Origin: Diphasiastrum complanatum
Taxonomy: Eukaryota; Streptophyta; Lycopodiopsida; Lycopodiales; Lycopodiaceae
Reading direction: 5' to 3'
DNA: 64,000 nt
NCBI GenBank assembly: GCA_029204225.1
Contig: CM055095.1
Span: 19,739,450-19,803,449 of the forward strand
Shown here: positions 23,556-34,584 of the stretch, one piece after another
Layout: each line of letters begins with the position of its first letter
Position numbering within the stretch: position 1 is the first letter of the stretch
Position numbers and translations under genes: made by a program
The notes under the pieces: model-generated
What the model saw: only the letters and a program-made list of their open reading frames with translations
Told to the model about the DNA's origin: nothing
Database searches by the model: none

Positions 23556-24291
23556 TGTTGATTTCACATGTGTGGATTGTCCACTTCATGTACTTGTGAT
23601 CTCCTAAGGTGTGTAGATGCACCAAGATCAAGACTAGATTGAGATTCAAGATCAATCTTAGATCCTATGGCAAAAACACACTACTACATGCATTCAAACA
23701 CTTCCAACTCTCACTCACACGTGTGGGAAGTATTAAAAAATTATTCTAAGTAAAAACAAGCTGCTCTCCTCGGGTAGAGAGAGAAAAACCATCATGAGCT
23801 CTCGGGTAGAGAGAGAAAGCTAGAAATCCAATAACACTCAAAATCCACATAATCACCAAATCAATTAGATCCAAAATGAGGAGTACAATGATACTAGTAG
23901 ATCCACGAGCTACCACTATGCTTAACTATGATTGGACCACACTTTGTCACCTCTTAATCCTATTGGACCATTGATCCATGCATCTCTTTATTCTATTGGA
24001 CTATATTCAAGCACACCTCAAATTCCTATTGGACCTCACATGGTTCCACCTCTAAATCCTATTGGACCTCTTAGAATTCATCAAACAAAGGCATTACACT
24101 TGTCTACACTCTAACTGGCATGAGTTTAGCCTCTTACTCTATTTTGGCTCAATAGTGGCATTACAAGTGGAAATGCATAATTTGCCATCGATGCCAAATT
24201 TGTTCCTATCAACATCCTACACCTAGATGCTTGACGTAAAAAACATAAGACCCCTATATCTAACATAGATAATCTTTTTCAATTCTTCACA
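23556..24291 (-). repeat. copia C 3' LTR
   Basis: Read on the minus strand it begins TGTGAAGAATTG right after the polypurine tract taggaggag. It contains a five-copy GTCCAAT array (23930-24070 on the plus strand), a doubled ctcgggtagagagagaaa near 23778-23817, and palindromes CACATGTGTG at 23565 and CACACGTGTG at 23716. A 60-codon open frame here is shared by both LTRs and looks incidental. Confidence 0.92.
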
Positions 24292-24305
24292 CTCCTCCTA
24301 AAAAA

Positions 24306-25583
24306 TTATCTATGAAGATTTGATATAACTCCAAGATTAGATCTATGCTTGATGAAAGCACTTTTGCTCAAAGGCTTGGCGAGTAGATCGACAATACAAG
24401 AGGACGAGTTGACATGATCCAAATAGATTTCTCCTCCAATAAGCTTTTCTCTCACAAAATGGTGTGCCACTTCTATGTTCTTGCTTCTTGCATGAAATAT
24501 GGGATTATTGGCAAGAGCTTGGGCCGAGATTTTATCACACTTGATCATTGGTAGATCATCTTCCTTGATGCACTTTAGTTCCATTAGTAACCTCTTGATC
24601 CAAAGCACCTCTTTGGTAGTTGTAGTGAGTGCTTTGTACTCGGCCTCGCATGAAGAGAGAGATATAGTATATTGCTTTTTGGAAAGCCAAGATATTAGAT
24701 TGCCTTCAAGAAAGATAGTGTATGCACTGATAGACTTTCAATCCATCTTGTCACTTGCAAAGTCCAAATCCGAGTAGCCAACAATGGATAGACCTTCACT
24801 TTTATAGAGTAGACCATAATCACAAGATGAAGATACATATCTTAGAATCCTCTTGGCCATCTTCCAATGATGGATCTTAGGATCTTGCATAAATTGACTC
24901 AATTTGTGCACACAAAAACTTAGATCGGATATGCTCTTAGAATTTTCCATATGAAATTTTTTCAACATAGAGTGAGCATATCTAGATTGACATATAAAGA
25001 CATGATTTTCATAAAAATCAATTTCTAGGCCTAGGATGTAATGTATCTCTCGTAGATCTTGCATTTTAAACTCACATCCAAGTGCTAGCTTAGTTTCATC
25101 AACTAGCTTGATACAACTTCCGCAAAGAATAATGTCATCAACATAAATTAGAAGAATGGCAATATTGCTATCAACAAACTTTAGATACATGGAAGGATCA
25201 TAGTCATTAAGAGTAAATCCTAGTGAGATAAGAAAAGAGTTAAGTCTTGAATACCATGATCTTGGTGCTTGCTTGAGTCCATAAAGACTTTTGAAGAGCA
25301 AGCACACTTTGGACTCATCCTTGATGAATCCTTGAGGTTGTTCCATATAGATCTCCTCCTCAAGATAACCATTTAGAAAATAATTGGATACATCTAATTG
25401 GAACACCTTCCACTTGAAGAAACAAGCAAGAGAAATAAGAATTCTTATTGTCACCATCTTTGCAACGGGTGCAAAGGTCTCGTCATAATCAAGGCAATGG
25501 ATTTGACCAAATCCTTTGGCACATAGTCTTGCTTTATGCTTTTTGATGGTGCCATCATGATTGAACTTGATCCGAAATACCCA
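24306..25583 (-). pseudogene. copia C RT and RNase H
   Basis: Continues the C polyprotein after the stop at 25584. RT motifs: FAPVAKMVTIRI, FQLDVSNYFLNGYLEEE, LYGLKQAPRSWYSRL, IYVDDIILCGSC with both catalytic Asp residues, LREIHYILGLEIDF. About 50 residues are missing after MENSKSIS: family members have a TPME...LIYL...RP block there. Next come DLSFCVHKLSQFM and RNase H: GYSDLDFASD, a TGA at 24738-24740 where Arg is expected (CGA to TGA would explain it), SKKQYTISLSSCEAEYKA, SKNIEVAHHFVREK. The motif CDNQS has become CDKIS. The reading frame is otherwise continuous. Confidence 0.9.
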
Positions 25584-28136
25584 CTAGCAACCAATCACAT
25601 GCTTGTTGGATGGAGGATCCACAAGCTCCCAAGTATTGTTGGTGATCAATGCATCATACTCTCGCTTCATGGCATCATACCACTCCTTGGTATTGAGTGC
25701 CTCTTGTACATTCTTTGGCTCTTCATGAGAGACATAAAAAACATAATTAGTGGAATCAAGATCCACTTGTTTGCCTTTGTCAACATATGAGAGCCTCTTA
25801 GGCTCGGATCTATCTCTCATGGATCTTCTTGGTGAGAAAATCCGAGGAGAGTCTTCTTCAAATCTTGACCCCATGACATCATGATTGTCTTCAAAATCAA
25901 TAATTGGTGATGCATCCATAGACTTCTTGATCTCGGCCTCTTCAAAAGATGAGTGTTGATCTTCATGAAAGACAACATCTCTACTTTCAATAACTTGAGA
26001 AGTAGAGAGTATAAAGACTCTATAGGCCTTCTTGGTGGATGAGTATCCAACCATGATCCCTTTGCATGTACTAGGATCTTCCTTCTTCCTTGTTTCCAAG
26101 GGAATATGGACAAAGCATATGCATCCAAAAACTCTAAGGTGATCAACCTTAGGCTTCTTCAAATATAAGATTTCATATGGTGACTTTCCTCCAAGAGCTA
26201 TATGTGGGAGCCTATTGCAAAGATAATTTGCACAATTAATGGCTTCTCCCCAGAAATCTTTGGGCAAAGATGCCTCAATTCTCATAGATTTTGCACATTC
26301 ACATAGAGATCTATTTTTTCTCTTGGTCACTCCATTTTGAGACGGAGAGTAGGCACAAGAGAACTCTCTTTTGCTTCCTTCAAGCTCACAAAAATCTTGA
26401 AATTTATTGGAGATATATTCACCACCTCCATCACTTCTAAGAGCTTTAATCTTGAATGAGAATTGATTCTCTACATAAGCTTTGAAAATAAGGAAATGAT
26501 CAAACACCATAGATTTATAAGCAAGAAGATATATCCAAGTGAATCTTGTGAAATCATCAATGAAAGTAACAAAACAAGTGGCTCCTCCCTTGCTTGTAGT
26601 TGATGAGAAATGCACATCCGAGTGGATTAACAAAGGATGCTTGCTTTTGATAGAAGATATTGTAAATGGCTTTTTGTGAGATTTAGCAATAGCACAAGCC
26701 TCACAAGGCTTGATCTTCTTGGAGAATGACTTTGGCAAGCCAATAGCTTTGGCTTCTTTGATCATAGAGAGCACGGATTTGTAGTTGGGATGTCCCAACC
26801 TCCTATGCCATAATTCCTCCATAGAGAGCTTGTTCACAAGAGCAACATTACAAGCATTCACATACTCATTTGGATCTAGTTTATAGATGCCTCCAAATCT
26901 AGATCCTAATGCAAGTATCTCATCATTCTTTTTGATAGTGCAAGTATCAACATTGAATTTTACATCAAAGCCATTATCAAGCAATTGGCCAACACTAATA
27001 AGATTCTTAGTAAGCTTAGGTACATAAAGAACTTTAGAGGATTCAAGCTTCAAGGGAATGTTCCCTATGGCTTCAATAGGACATTCAAAATCATTTGCAG
27101 TGTATATTGATTTCTTGACTCCATCATAAGGTGCAATAGAAGAGAAAGAGTCCTTGGAACTACACATATGTGAAGAGGCTCCACTATCAATATACCATAG
27201 GCCGTCCTTCTTGAAAGGAGTAGATGAGAAACTAGAGACCATAAGAGATCCCTCTCCATCACTTGCAATAGTGTCTTCCTTCTCATTGGTAATGTTGGCT
27301 TGCTTGAGTTGATTCTTCTTCTTGAAGCAATTGGTGGCATAATGGCCTTTATTGCCACAATAAAAGCACTTGATCTTCTTCTTCTTGAGCTTGGATGATG
27401 AAGCATTAGAGGAATCATCTTCCTCCTCATCTTTGTCTTTGGATTTGACTTTGTCCTTGCTTGAGGATTGTTGTTGTTGGTTCTTGCTCCTCCCTTTGTG
27501 CTTATCCTTGGCAAAGAGAGATTTGCCATCATTATGAGTGAGAGAGAGCTTGTCCATCCTCAAGAGCTTGTACTCTTGTCTTGATTCTTCTGAAATAGGC
27601 ACACTTTGGAGAGCCTCCAAACTTGGTAGCTCCTCCTTAATGGCATAGGATTGGACAAGATTATCAAATTCACTTCTCAAGCCATTGAGAATGACTTGAA
27701 CTAGCTCATTTTGATTGATTGAATCACCAATACAAGCAAGTTCTCTATGAATATCTTTTACTCTCAAAACATAACTAGATGCACTCTCATCACTCTTTTG
27801 GCTACTTTGAAAGATTTGATTCCTAAGAGTGAGAAGCCTAGAGGTATTCATAGCCTCATAGATAGTCTTGAGACAATCCCAAGCTTCTTTGGTTATTGTA
27901 CAAGTACCTATCTCCCTCAATATCTCATTAGAGACATTCATCTTAATGTAGTGGAGAGCCATCCTAGCTCTCTTTTTGTATTTTTGAACCTCTTGAAGAA
28001 CTTGTAGTTCTTCTTCAATGCCAAAAACTATGTCTATCACATCTTGAAGGATCAAGATGGACTCCATTCTCATTTTCCAAATTGAATAGTTTGAAGTGGA
28101 CAATCTTTCACTTGGTTCCAACAAGGATGAGCCCAT
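25584..28136 (-). pseudogene. copia C gag-protease-integrase
   Basis: The 850-codon front of the polyprotein, starting at the ATG of MGSSLLEPSERLS. The frame is open further upstream without an ATG. Gag (UBN2/DUF4219-type helices) fills about residues 1-230. The CCHC knuckle CFYCGNKGHYATNC is near 257-270. Protease WYIDSGASSHM is near 316-325. Integrase: HHCC (LWHRRLGHPN, CEACAIAKSH) from about 443, first Asp in LIHSDVHF near 505, second in LRSDGGGEY near 568. The third residue is changed: NGVTKRKNR has Lys where the catalytic Glu belongs (NGVxERKNR). The frame ends in the RT entry (WELVDPPSNKHVIGC) at a TAG where Lys is usual. Confidence 0.92.
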
Positions 28137-28901
28137 TGAAGACACTTGAAGTGAAGAAAACTCAAATGATGAACAATAAATGCTGCTACACACTCTCAAT
28201 AGGATCCAATAATAGAGTACTATCTCCTCCTATGAAAGATCTTGCAACTATTTGAAAATTGATTCTCACTAGCTACACAAATCTCTCTAAAACAAGATCT
28301 ATTTCACATCAAATGATGGAGTATGGGCAAAGTTAGGATCAAACACTCTTAGCACATGTGAAGTACACTTAGAAACCAAATTTGACTCAAATACAATGAT
28401 ATTGCATGAAACAAAATGGCTAAGATCTCAAAACAGTGCCTAGATCAAATATAGATGAGATTGGTAAGCATACAACTATGATTTTGGATCAAACAAGCAA
28501 TCTCTTGACCAAACCAAATGTGTCCACCCAGGTCTAGGTGTCCTACCTAACCCTCTTCAAAAGCTTGTAACTTTTGATTGGCTCAACCAAATGGAATGAA
28601 ACTGATTGCATCAGAAACTAGACAAAAATAGCTTCAAAATAAGCTATCAAGCAAGATAAATGGATCAAGCATGAGAGAGAACTTCCAGACTGAAATTGGA
28701 TGTTCCTCACACGTGTCTGAGCACCTGATTATGTACAGTACCAAGTCAGACCCAATCAATGTCCTTTTGATCTCTTTTGATCCAAAATTGAACAAGATAG
28801 CTAGGAAAATGGACCTTGACAATTTCTAGCTCAAGATTGATGAATAGTTTTCACTTAAATGGATCAAAATGCATGGTAACCTTAGGTAGGCTCTGATGCC
28901 A
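28137..28901 (-). other. copia C leader with tRNA-Met primer-binding site
   Basis: About 765 bases between the 5' LTR and gag. Directly inside the LTR the minus strand reads TGGCATCAGAGCC (28889-28901), one base from the usual initiator tRNA-Met PBS TGGTATCAGAGCC. The leader has a CACACGTGTC near-palindrome at 28708 with gtacagtacc about 20 bases on. No ORF of note. Confidence 0.85.
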
Positions 28902-29636
28902 TGTTGATTCACATGTGTGGATTGTCCACTTCATGTACTTGTGATCTCCTAAGGTGTGTAGATGCACCAAGATCAAGACTAGATTGAGATTCAAGATCAA
29001 TCTTAGATCCTATGGCAAAAACACACTACTACATGCATTCAAACACTTCCAACTCTCACTCACACGTGTGGGAAGTATTAAAAAATTATTCTAAGTAAAA
29101 ACAAGCTGCTCTCCTCGGGTAGAGAGAGAAAAACCATCATGAGCTCTCGGGTAGAGAGAGAAAGCTAGAAATCCAATAACACTCAAAATCCACATAATCA
29201 CCAAATCAATTAGATCCAAAATGAGGAGTACAATGATACTAGTAGATCCACGAGCTACCACTATGCTTAACTATGATTGGACCACACTTTGTCACCTCTT
29301 AATCCTATTGGACCATTGATCCATGCATCTCTTAATTCTATTGGACTATATTCAAGCACACCTCAAATTCCTATTGGACCTCACATGGTTCCACCTCTAA
29401 ATCCTATTGGACCTCTTAGAATTCATCAAACAAAGGCATTACACTTGTCTACACTCTAATTGGCATGAGTTAACCCTCTTACTCTATTTTGGCTCAATAG
29501 TGGCATTACAAGTGGAAATGCATAATTTGCCATCTATGCCAAATTTGTTCCTATCAACATCCTACACCTAGATGCTTGATGTAAAAAACATAAGACCCCT
29601 ATATCTAACATAGATAATCTTTTTCAATTCTTCACA
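28902..29636 (-). repeat. copia C 5' LTR
   Basis: Partner of 23556-24291 and almost identical. I see one T/TT indel near the left end and about seven substitutions, for example ctttattc against cttaattc, and catcgatgcc against catctatgcc. It carries the same GTCCAAT array (29275-29415) and CACACGTGTG at 29061. Transcription of C would start here. Confidence 0.92.
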
Positions 29637-31194
29637 ATTTTGGAATTCTGCATCACGACAATAACACAAACTATAATCTCTTGTTAATTGAAGATATTGC
29701 AAAATTCGTTTTGCAATCTTCCAATGTGTCAAACCTGGATTCGTGTAGAATTGGCTCATCTTGAACACTGCATAAGCAATGTCAGGACGTGTGTTGTCTA
29801 CAAGGTACATCAACAATTCTATCAGTATCTTGTAAGGTGTGAGCTACATCAATTCCCTCTCTACTTCAGCCCTCGAACAATTTTCGTTTGTCAGCATGGT
29901 TCCTGCAAGCATTGGAGTATTCATTCCTTTGCAATTCAGCATCCCGAAATTCTCTAGGATTTTCAGGGTGTATTTGGACTGATGAAGGTACAACTTACCT
30001 CCCTCATAGTCCCTATCAATTTGCAAGCCAAGGTAACATCAGGCTTCTCCCAGATCCACAATCTCGAAATGTTTCGAGATGTCTTTCTTCACTTCAGCAA
30101 TCAGTTTTTCACTCTTGTAAAGTATCAGAGTGTCATCCACATACACAGCCACAATGATAATATTACCATTTGTAATTCTCACATACACATTGGAGCAGCC
30201 ATCAATGGCTTGAATCCCAGTGATTTTAGGACTTGATCTTTCTTTTTGTACCATTGTCAAGCTGACTGCTTCAGACCATAGATACTCCTATGCATTCTGC
30301 ATGCATAATCAAGAAGTGAATTCGAGACATATCCTGGGGATTGATCCATGTAGACTTCTTCGTCTAACTCACTATGCCAGAAGGCTGTCTTCTCATCCAC
30401 AATATGGATCCTGAGGTCATAAGTAGCTACATATGCAAATAACAAACGTAGGGACAAACGTTTCACGACAGGAGAGAAGGTTTTAGAATAATCAATACCA
30501 TATCTCTAAGAGAATCCCTTCCCTACCAGTCTTGTCTTGTATTTTGAGACATCCCCATCTGGCCCATATTTGAGCTTGTAAAATCATCTGCATTTGACAG
30601 CCTTTCGCTTATCTGGTAATGGCTGTAACGTCCATACCTGATTCTTCCTCATGGACTCCATCTCCTTGTTCATAGCTTGGATCCATTTGTCCTTCTCTGA
30701 ACATTTAATTTCCTCCTCGAATGTCTGTGGTCTCCATTGAATCCACAAAATTCTTCTGATGTGGAAGCTGAGTTGTCTAGCATGTATCTTGCTGGCACGC
30801 TTTGTGGTCTTGTCAATCCTCCTGGGACAACAATGCCTTTTTCTTTGTTTGCTTTGCTAGGTCCAGAACCATCTTGGTTTATAAGTACTGTAGCAGAAGG
30901 ATGTCTCTCAAATCTTTCATCTTTTGATTCGTCACTCGAATGCAAAGTGACTCAAAATTTTTTGTTTTTGTGTTCGTCTTCTGCTCCCTCTGTCGCTGGC
31001 AACAGATCATAGTACTATCTTTCTATAACTTCATAGCTGATAGGATCATCATTGGCCATTGTCCTGCTCTCATCGAATCTAACATCTCTAACTGTCTTCA
31101 CAGTGTTCGTGTCTAGCATGTAGACTCTGTAGTATGATGAATTGGTGTCATATCCTACTAGGAATCCATGTTCAGCTTTCTCATCAAGCTTCTT
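29637..31194 (-). pseudogene. copia D linker, RT and proximal RNase H
   Basis: From the right: the integrase tail (KKLDEKAEHGFLVGYDTNSS, VRDVRFDESR), an acidic linker (SSDESKDERFERHPS), then RT: LRIHIVDEKTAFWHSELDEE, VYMDQSPGY, MHRSIYGLKQSA, VYVDDTLILYKSEK with the catalytic Asp pair, FEIVDLGEA, YTLKILENFGMLNCKGMNTP. The conserved DNTRPDIAYAVFKMSQFYTNP follows, and RNase H starts. At 29637 the frame runs into the copia C LTR after CRDAEFQN. Several frame changes are needed to read it. Confidence 0.85.
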
Positions 31195-32170
31195 TCAAAT
31201 CTTATCAGGAATATGTGCATAAGCTGCATAGCCAAAGATTCTAATGTGAGACAGGTTGGGCTTTCTACCCCACCATAATTCATGTGGTGTCGTGTGAGGG
31301 ACACCAGACTTTCCTGTCCTGTTCTGGATGTATGTAGCTGTAGCTACTGCTTTAGCCCACAGTACTCTTGGAGCTTTCGAGTAGGCCATCATGCATCTGG
31401 TAGCTTCCATCAGGGTCCTATTTTTTCTTTCTACAACACCGTTGTGCTGTAATGTGTGAGCTGCAATTTTTCTATGAATGATACCACGATCAATGCAAAA
31501 GTCAGTGACGTGATTCGAGATGTATTCGCCACCTTGATCTATTTTGATTTGCTTCACTTTGTTGCATGTGCATCTCTCTGCCCAAATCACATACTTTGTG
31601 AATTTATCAAGTGCTTCTGATTTATTTTGAATAAAGTACACTTTGGCAAATTTACTATAATCATCAATGAAGGTTATGTAATATTTTGAGCCTCCTACTG
31701 AGATCACATTGAAGAGCCTACAGATGTCAGAATGCACTAACTCCAGAATCTTGGTCGTTTTGTAGGAGTCTTTGACAAATGGAGTGTGAGACATCTTACC
31801 CTTCAAATATGCATCACAGGTGGTTGAATTGTTCAAATATGAGATGCTGACCCCTGTTATTGCTCCATGATGGCTTACCTGATAAAGTGCCATTGAGTTC
31901 ATGTGGCATAGTCTCTTGTGCCACAGAGTGTCTAGCGAATCATCATGAATCTGATGCACTTGATCTGTAGGCATGCATACCTTCAGGTGATATAGATTTT
32001 TTCTTTTGCCTTGAGTGATTAGGGTACTGGTACTAGCATCACTGAACATTGCATGCTTCATCAAAAAATGTCATACGCATCCCTGCATCAACTATTCTTG
32101 CCACAGAAAGCAAGTCTTGTTGCAGTGAACGCACGAACAAAACATCTTCGAGTCGTCTATCTCGGCCATT
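31195..32170 (-). pseudogene. copia D integrase
   Basis: Nearly 290 codons are open from 32064 to 31195. The HHCC region reads LWHKRLCHMNSMAL and CDAYLKGKM, where the second Cys is replaced. The first Asp is in LVHSDICRLF, the second in IKIDQGGEYISN and the Glu in NGVVERKNRTLMEA, so the DDE residues are all visible. It continues PRVLWAKAVATATYIQNR and ELWWGRKPNLSHIRIFG. Upstream, LEDVLFVRSLQQDLLSVARI belongs to the protease-integrase join and needs a frame change. Confidence 0.87.
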
Positions 32171-32179
32171 CGTATTGAG

Positions 32180-32934
32180 CTACAGTGAACCAATACCATT
32201 CACTTGATGTTTGGATCCATCTCCAAGAACAATGAATCTTGATAGATCAGCACTTCGAAAATCAGAAATAATTCGTCTTGATGTCACGAAGTGTGAGGTA
32301 GCTCCTGAGTCTAGGATCACCTCCTGTGTGTCAGGTGTTGAGGTTGCACACACATATACACAAATGTAGGCGACTGAACAATTTTTGTTCAATCTCTCTT
32401 CGCCCATTTTCGTGCTCTCTGGCTCCTCGACATGGGACAGATTGTTACTATTCTCTTGTCTGTTCTATGCTGATTTGTTCCTTGAGTTCAGGCGGCAATC
32501 CATGGCTGCATGACCTTTCTTATGGCAGTGGATACACTCAATCTTTGGATTGAGCCAGCACGTATCGACTGTGTGCCTATCTCATCTACATTTCATGCAG
32601 GTCTTCTTTTCTCCACCTTGTTGTTTCGACCTCCCTTTGTTCTTCCACTTGCCTTTGCTGGTCCCCTCTGCTTGCTGATCACGATCCTGCCTTTGATTCA
32701 ACTCCCTCTTAGGCTTGAATTGTTTCTTTGTCTTTTCTTTGTTGTCGTAGAGGGCTTGGTCAGAACCATCCTTGTGATCAAAGTGCTCTCTAGCCTTGAC
32801 TTGCTCTCGAATCTCAACAATTGCCTTTTCGAGGGTCATGGTAGCATCCTTTACGAGCAGGGTTCTGGTTGTCTGGAAAGATCTAGGTAAGACTCTCAAT
32901 AGGTAAGTGAGCTGCTTCTCAGCTGAGACTGGGC
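32180..32934 (-). pseudogene. copia D gag C-terminus and protease
   Basis: Starts at the truncation point with SAEKQLTYLLRVLPRSF and the charged KWKNKGRSKQQGGEKK. Two zinc knuckles follow: CMKCR, a stop, then HTVDTC, and CIHCHKKGHAAMDC. Protease has EVILDSGATSHFV with the catalytic Asp intact and FIVLGDGSKHQVNGIGSL. The N-terminal part of gag, the leader and the 5' LTR are lost where the TGTTGGATTTA unit begins. Confidence 0.83.
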
Positions 32935-33880
32935 TGTTGGATTTATCTCCTCTACCCTCCTAAATCCCATGTTAATCTAGTTCCATTCATAATTGTGAAA
33001 AATGCAAAAATAAGCTTGGTAGAGGCCAAAAAACTTGTATATAGGATGATTACACATGTGTGGAGTCTGTTCCCACGTGTTAAAATAGTGTACTTGTCAT
33101 GTACCATAATCATATAGGTTGTACATATGATTTAATTCAAGTTCTAGTGGCTAAAAAGGCCAAAAACTAATTTTCTAGACATATGACACATGGCATCAAT
33201 CTATTGATTGCATGAGTGGCATTCTTCAAAGCTCATTTTGAGTTCTGATTTTCAACAAAAACGCCATCATATCGAGCACATTTCACTAGCTTTCTCTCGT
33301 TGATATCTCATTTTACATGTATCAGGCAACAATGATTATCCTTTGTGGCTCGATAAGGAGTAGCAACAAGATAGCCATACTGGATCAATCAGTGAGAAAA
33401 AGTGGTAGCGTAGATCTTTGATGGTGGAGTTGGTTATGATCTTCATTCAAACCTCAAGAGCTCTCAGTCTCACACTATTTCACAAAGAACATAACATTAA
33501 ATCTAAACCCTAAAATTTACAAAGAACATAATATTAAATCAAACTCTTTTATCTATATTTTCTTGCTCTCTCTCATGTCTCTCACACACATCCTTCTCTT
33601 CCTCTCTCATTCGCTCATAATCATAAATCAGTAAGACACATATTTGTGTTTAACTACACAAAATATACAATACAAGGAAGATAGTGTACAAGAAAAAGTT
33701 ACAAAGAAAGAAATCTTAGTTGCACATAACAAAACAAAAGAATCGTACTTGGAATGAGACAAATGAAATTGATAGAGTTGAGAAGAAACGTCAAAAGTCG
33801 ATCTCCAACAATCTCCTGCCAGAATAAAAAATAGGAAAACCCTAGAAAAATGATGCGGCTTTGAGAATTCGGTCGCAAAC
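32934..33880 (+). repeat. LTR-like unit starting TGTTGGATTTA
   Basis: The first ~60 bases (TGTTGGATTTA, then ctcctaaatccc, ttaatct, ccattcat) match the start of the unit at 45305. In both places the unit begins abruptly where a retrotransposon ORF is cut, so the start is probably a real LTR terminus. An ACACATGTGT motif at 33052 precedes gagtctgttcccacgtgt, wording shared with the P LTR (4063-4090). The other end was not located. No genes lie within. Confidence 0.5.
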
Positions 33881-33882
33881 GT

Positions 33883-34040
33883 CGGATCCGACATCTGTAT
33901 TATCCGTCGAAATCCGACGTCCGCTTTGTGTTTTTTTTTTTTGCGCGGACAGGTGACGTCATCCATTTAAAAAGTTGCAGTCTCCGAAATGGGATGTCGG
34001 ATTTCGACATTTTTATTGGCCGTCGGAATCCCACGTCTGT
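33883..34040. repeat. imperfect inverted repeat rich in CGTCGGA words
   Basis: The arm at about 33883-33932 (cgtcggatccgacatctg, then ccgtcgaaatccgacgtccg) is roughly mirrored by 33985-34035 (gggatgtcggatttcgacat, then ccgtcggaatcccacgtctg), with a T-rich loop between. Clustered CGTCGGATTTCCGACG-like words are typical of the sub-terminal parts of plant CACTA transposons, but no convincing CACTA...TAGTG ends with 3-bp duplications were found. Confidence 0.55.
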
Positions 34041-34584
34041 AAAAAAAAAAATTCTGGCAAAATTTTTTTTTTTCGACAATTTTTTTTTTCCGACAATAAT
34101 ATGTAACATACTAGTGAAATATTATATTTTTTCGCAAATTTTCCGAAGGTCAAAGATGGAATGAAAGTAAATCTCGAAAAATGTGAAGGTTGAACTGTCG
34201 CAATTTTTGTGTTCCCAAAAATGGTGGATTTACATAACATACCATATTCCAAAGTAGTGTCGCTTTTTCGCAAAAATATAGTGACAATGATGAAGCAAAG
34301 GTGTCGGCATTTTTGCAAAAAAATACAGCGAAAATAGAAATGTAGCGAAGGTGTCAGGTTTTTCGCATATTTTTCGAAGGTAAGGGATTAACAACAAAGT
34401 GTCGGTTGGATGAAATGTAAACAATGTCACATATTTTGCTACAAGACATATGGGCGAAAAATGTGAAGGTGCAAGTATTGCAAATTTTGCAAACTTTGGT
34501 GGAAATGATTGGACCAAAGATGACAGTTTTCAGAAACTGGATAAAATGTGAATAGTATCGGAAATTAGTCATAGTAGCGCTTCA
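34041..34584. other. homopolymer and GTGTCGC-rich non-coding sequence
   Basis: Contains A and T runs up to about 11 bases and repeated phrases such as agtgtcgctttttcgcaaa and aggtgtcggcatttttgc. These resemble phrases in the copia K LTR (cagtgtcgcattttc near 18440). Possibly a decayed LTR. No coding sequence. Confidence 0.35.

Larger units (their letters stand above)
23556..29636 (-). mobile_element. copia element C, near-complete, nested in D
   Basis: A 6081-bp minus-strand Ty1/copia element. LTRs lie at 23556-24291 and 28902-29636, each TG...CA on the plus strand. By eye I count about eight differences between them. The flanks are ATTTA on the left and ATTTT on the right, an imperfect 5-bp duplication, and both sides continue copia D RNase H. 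The PBS and polypurine tract are in place. The polyprotein is in one frame from 28136 to 24306, with two stops. It is the youngest clearly datable insertion in the window. Confidence 0.93.
22930..32934 (-). mobile_element. copia element D, split by copia C
   Basis: Minus-strand copia element whose gag, protease, integrase, RT and first half of RNase H lie right of copia C (29637-32934), and whose second half of RNase H lies left of it (22957-23555). Rejoining the halves restores the RNase H order from AEFQN to SYSDAS, with one base of frame loss. The 5' end is cut inside gag at 32934 by a TGTTGGATTTA LTR-like unit. Many stops are spread through it, so it is older than C. Confidence 0.85.

Noticed and set aside
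23932..24114. 60-codon frame starting MDHTLSPLNPIGP, also at 29277-29459
   Set aside because: It lies in both copia C LTRs on the strand opposite to the element and is explained by the tandem CCAAT array.
29568..29816. Copia D RNase H frame appearing to end IIYVRYRGLMFFTSSI
   Set aside because: The last ~25 codons are copia C LTR sequence, read through the insertion junction.
33464..34258. Complete CACTA transposon bounded by CACTATTTC and AAAGTAGTG
   Set aside because: Terminal sequences match each other poorly beyond five bases and flanking triplets (tca, tcg) do not agree.
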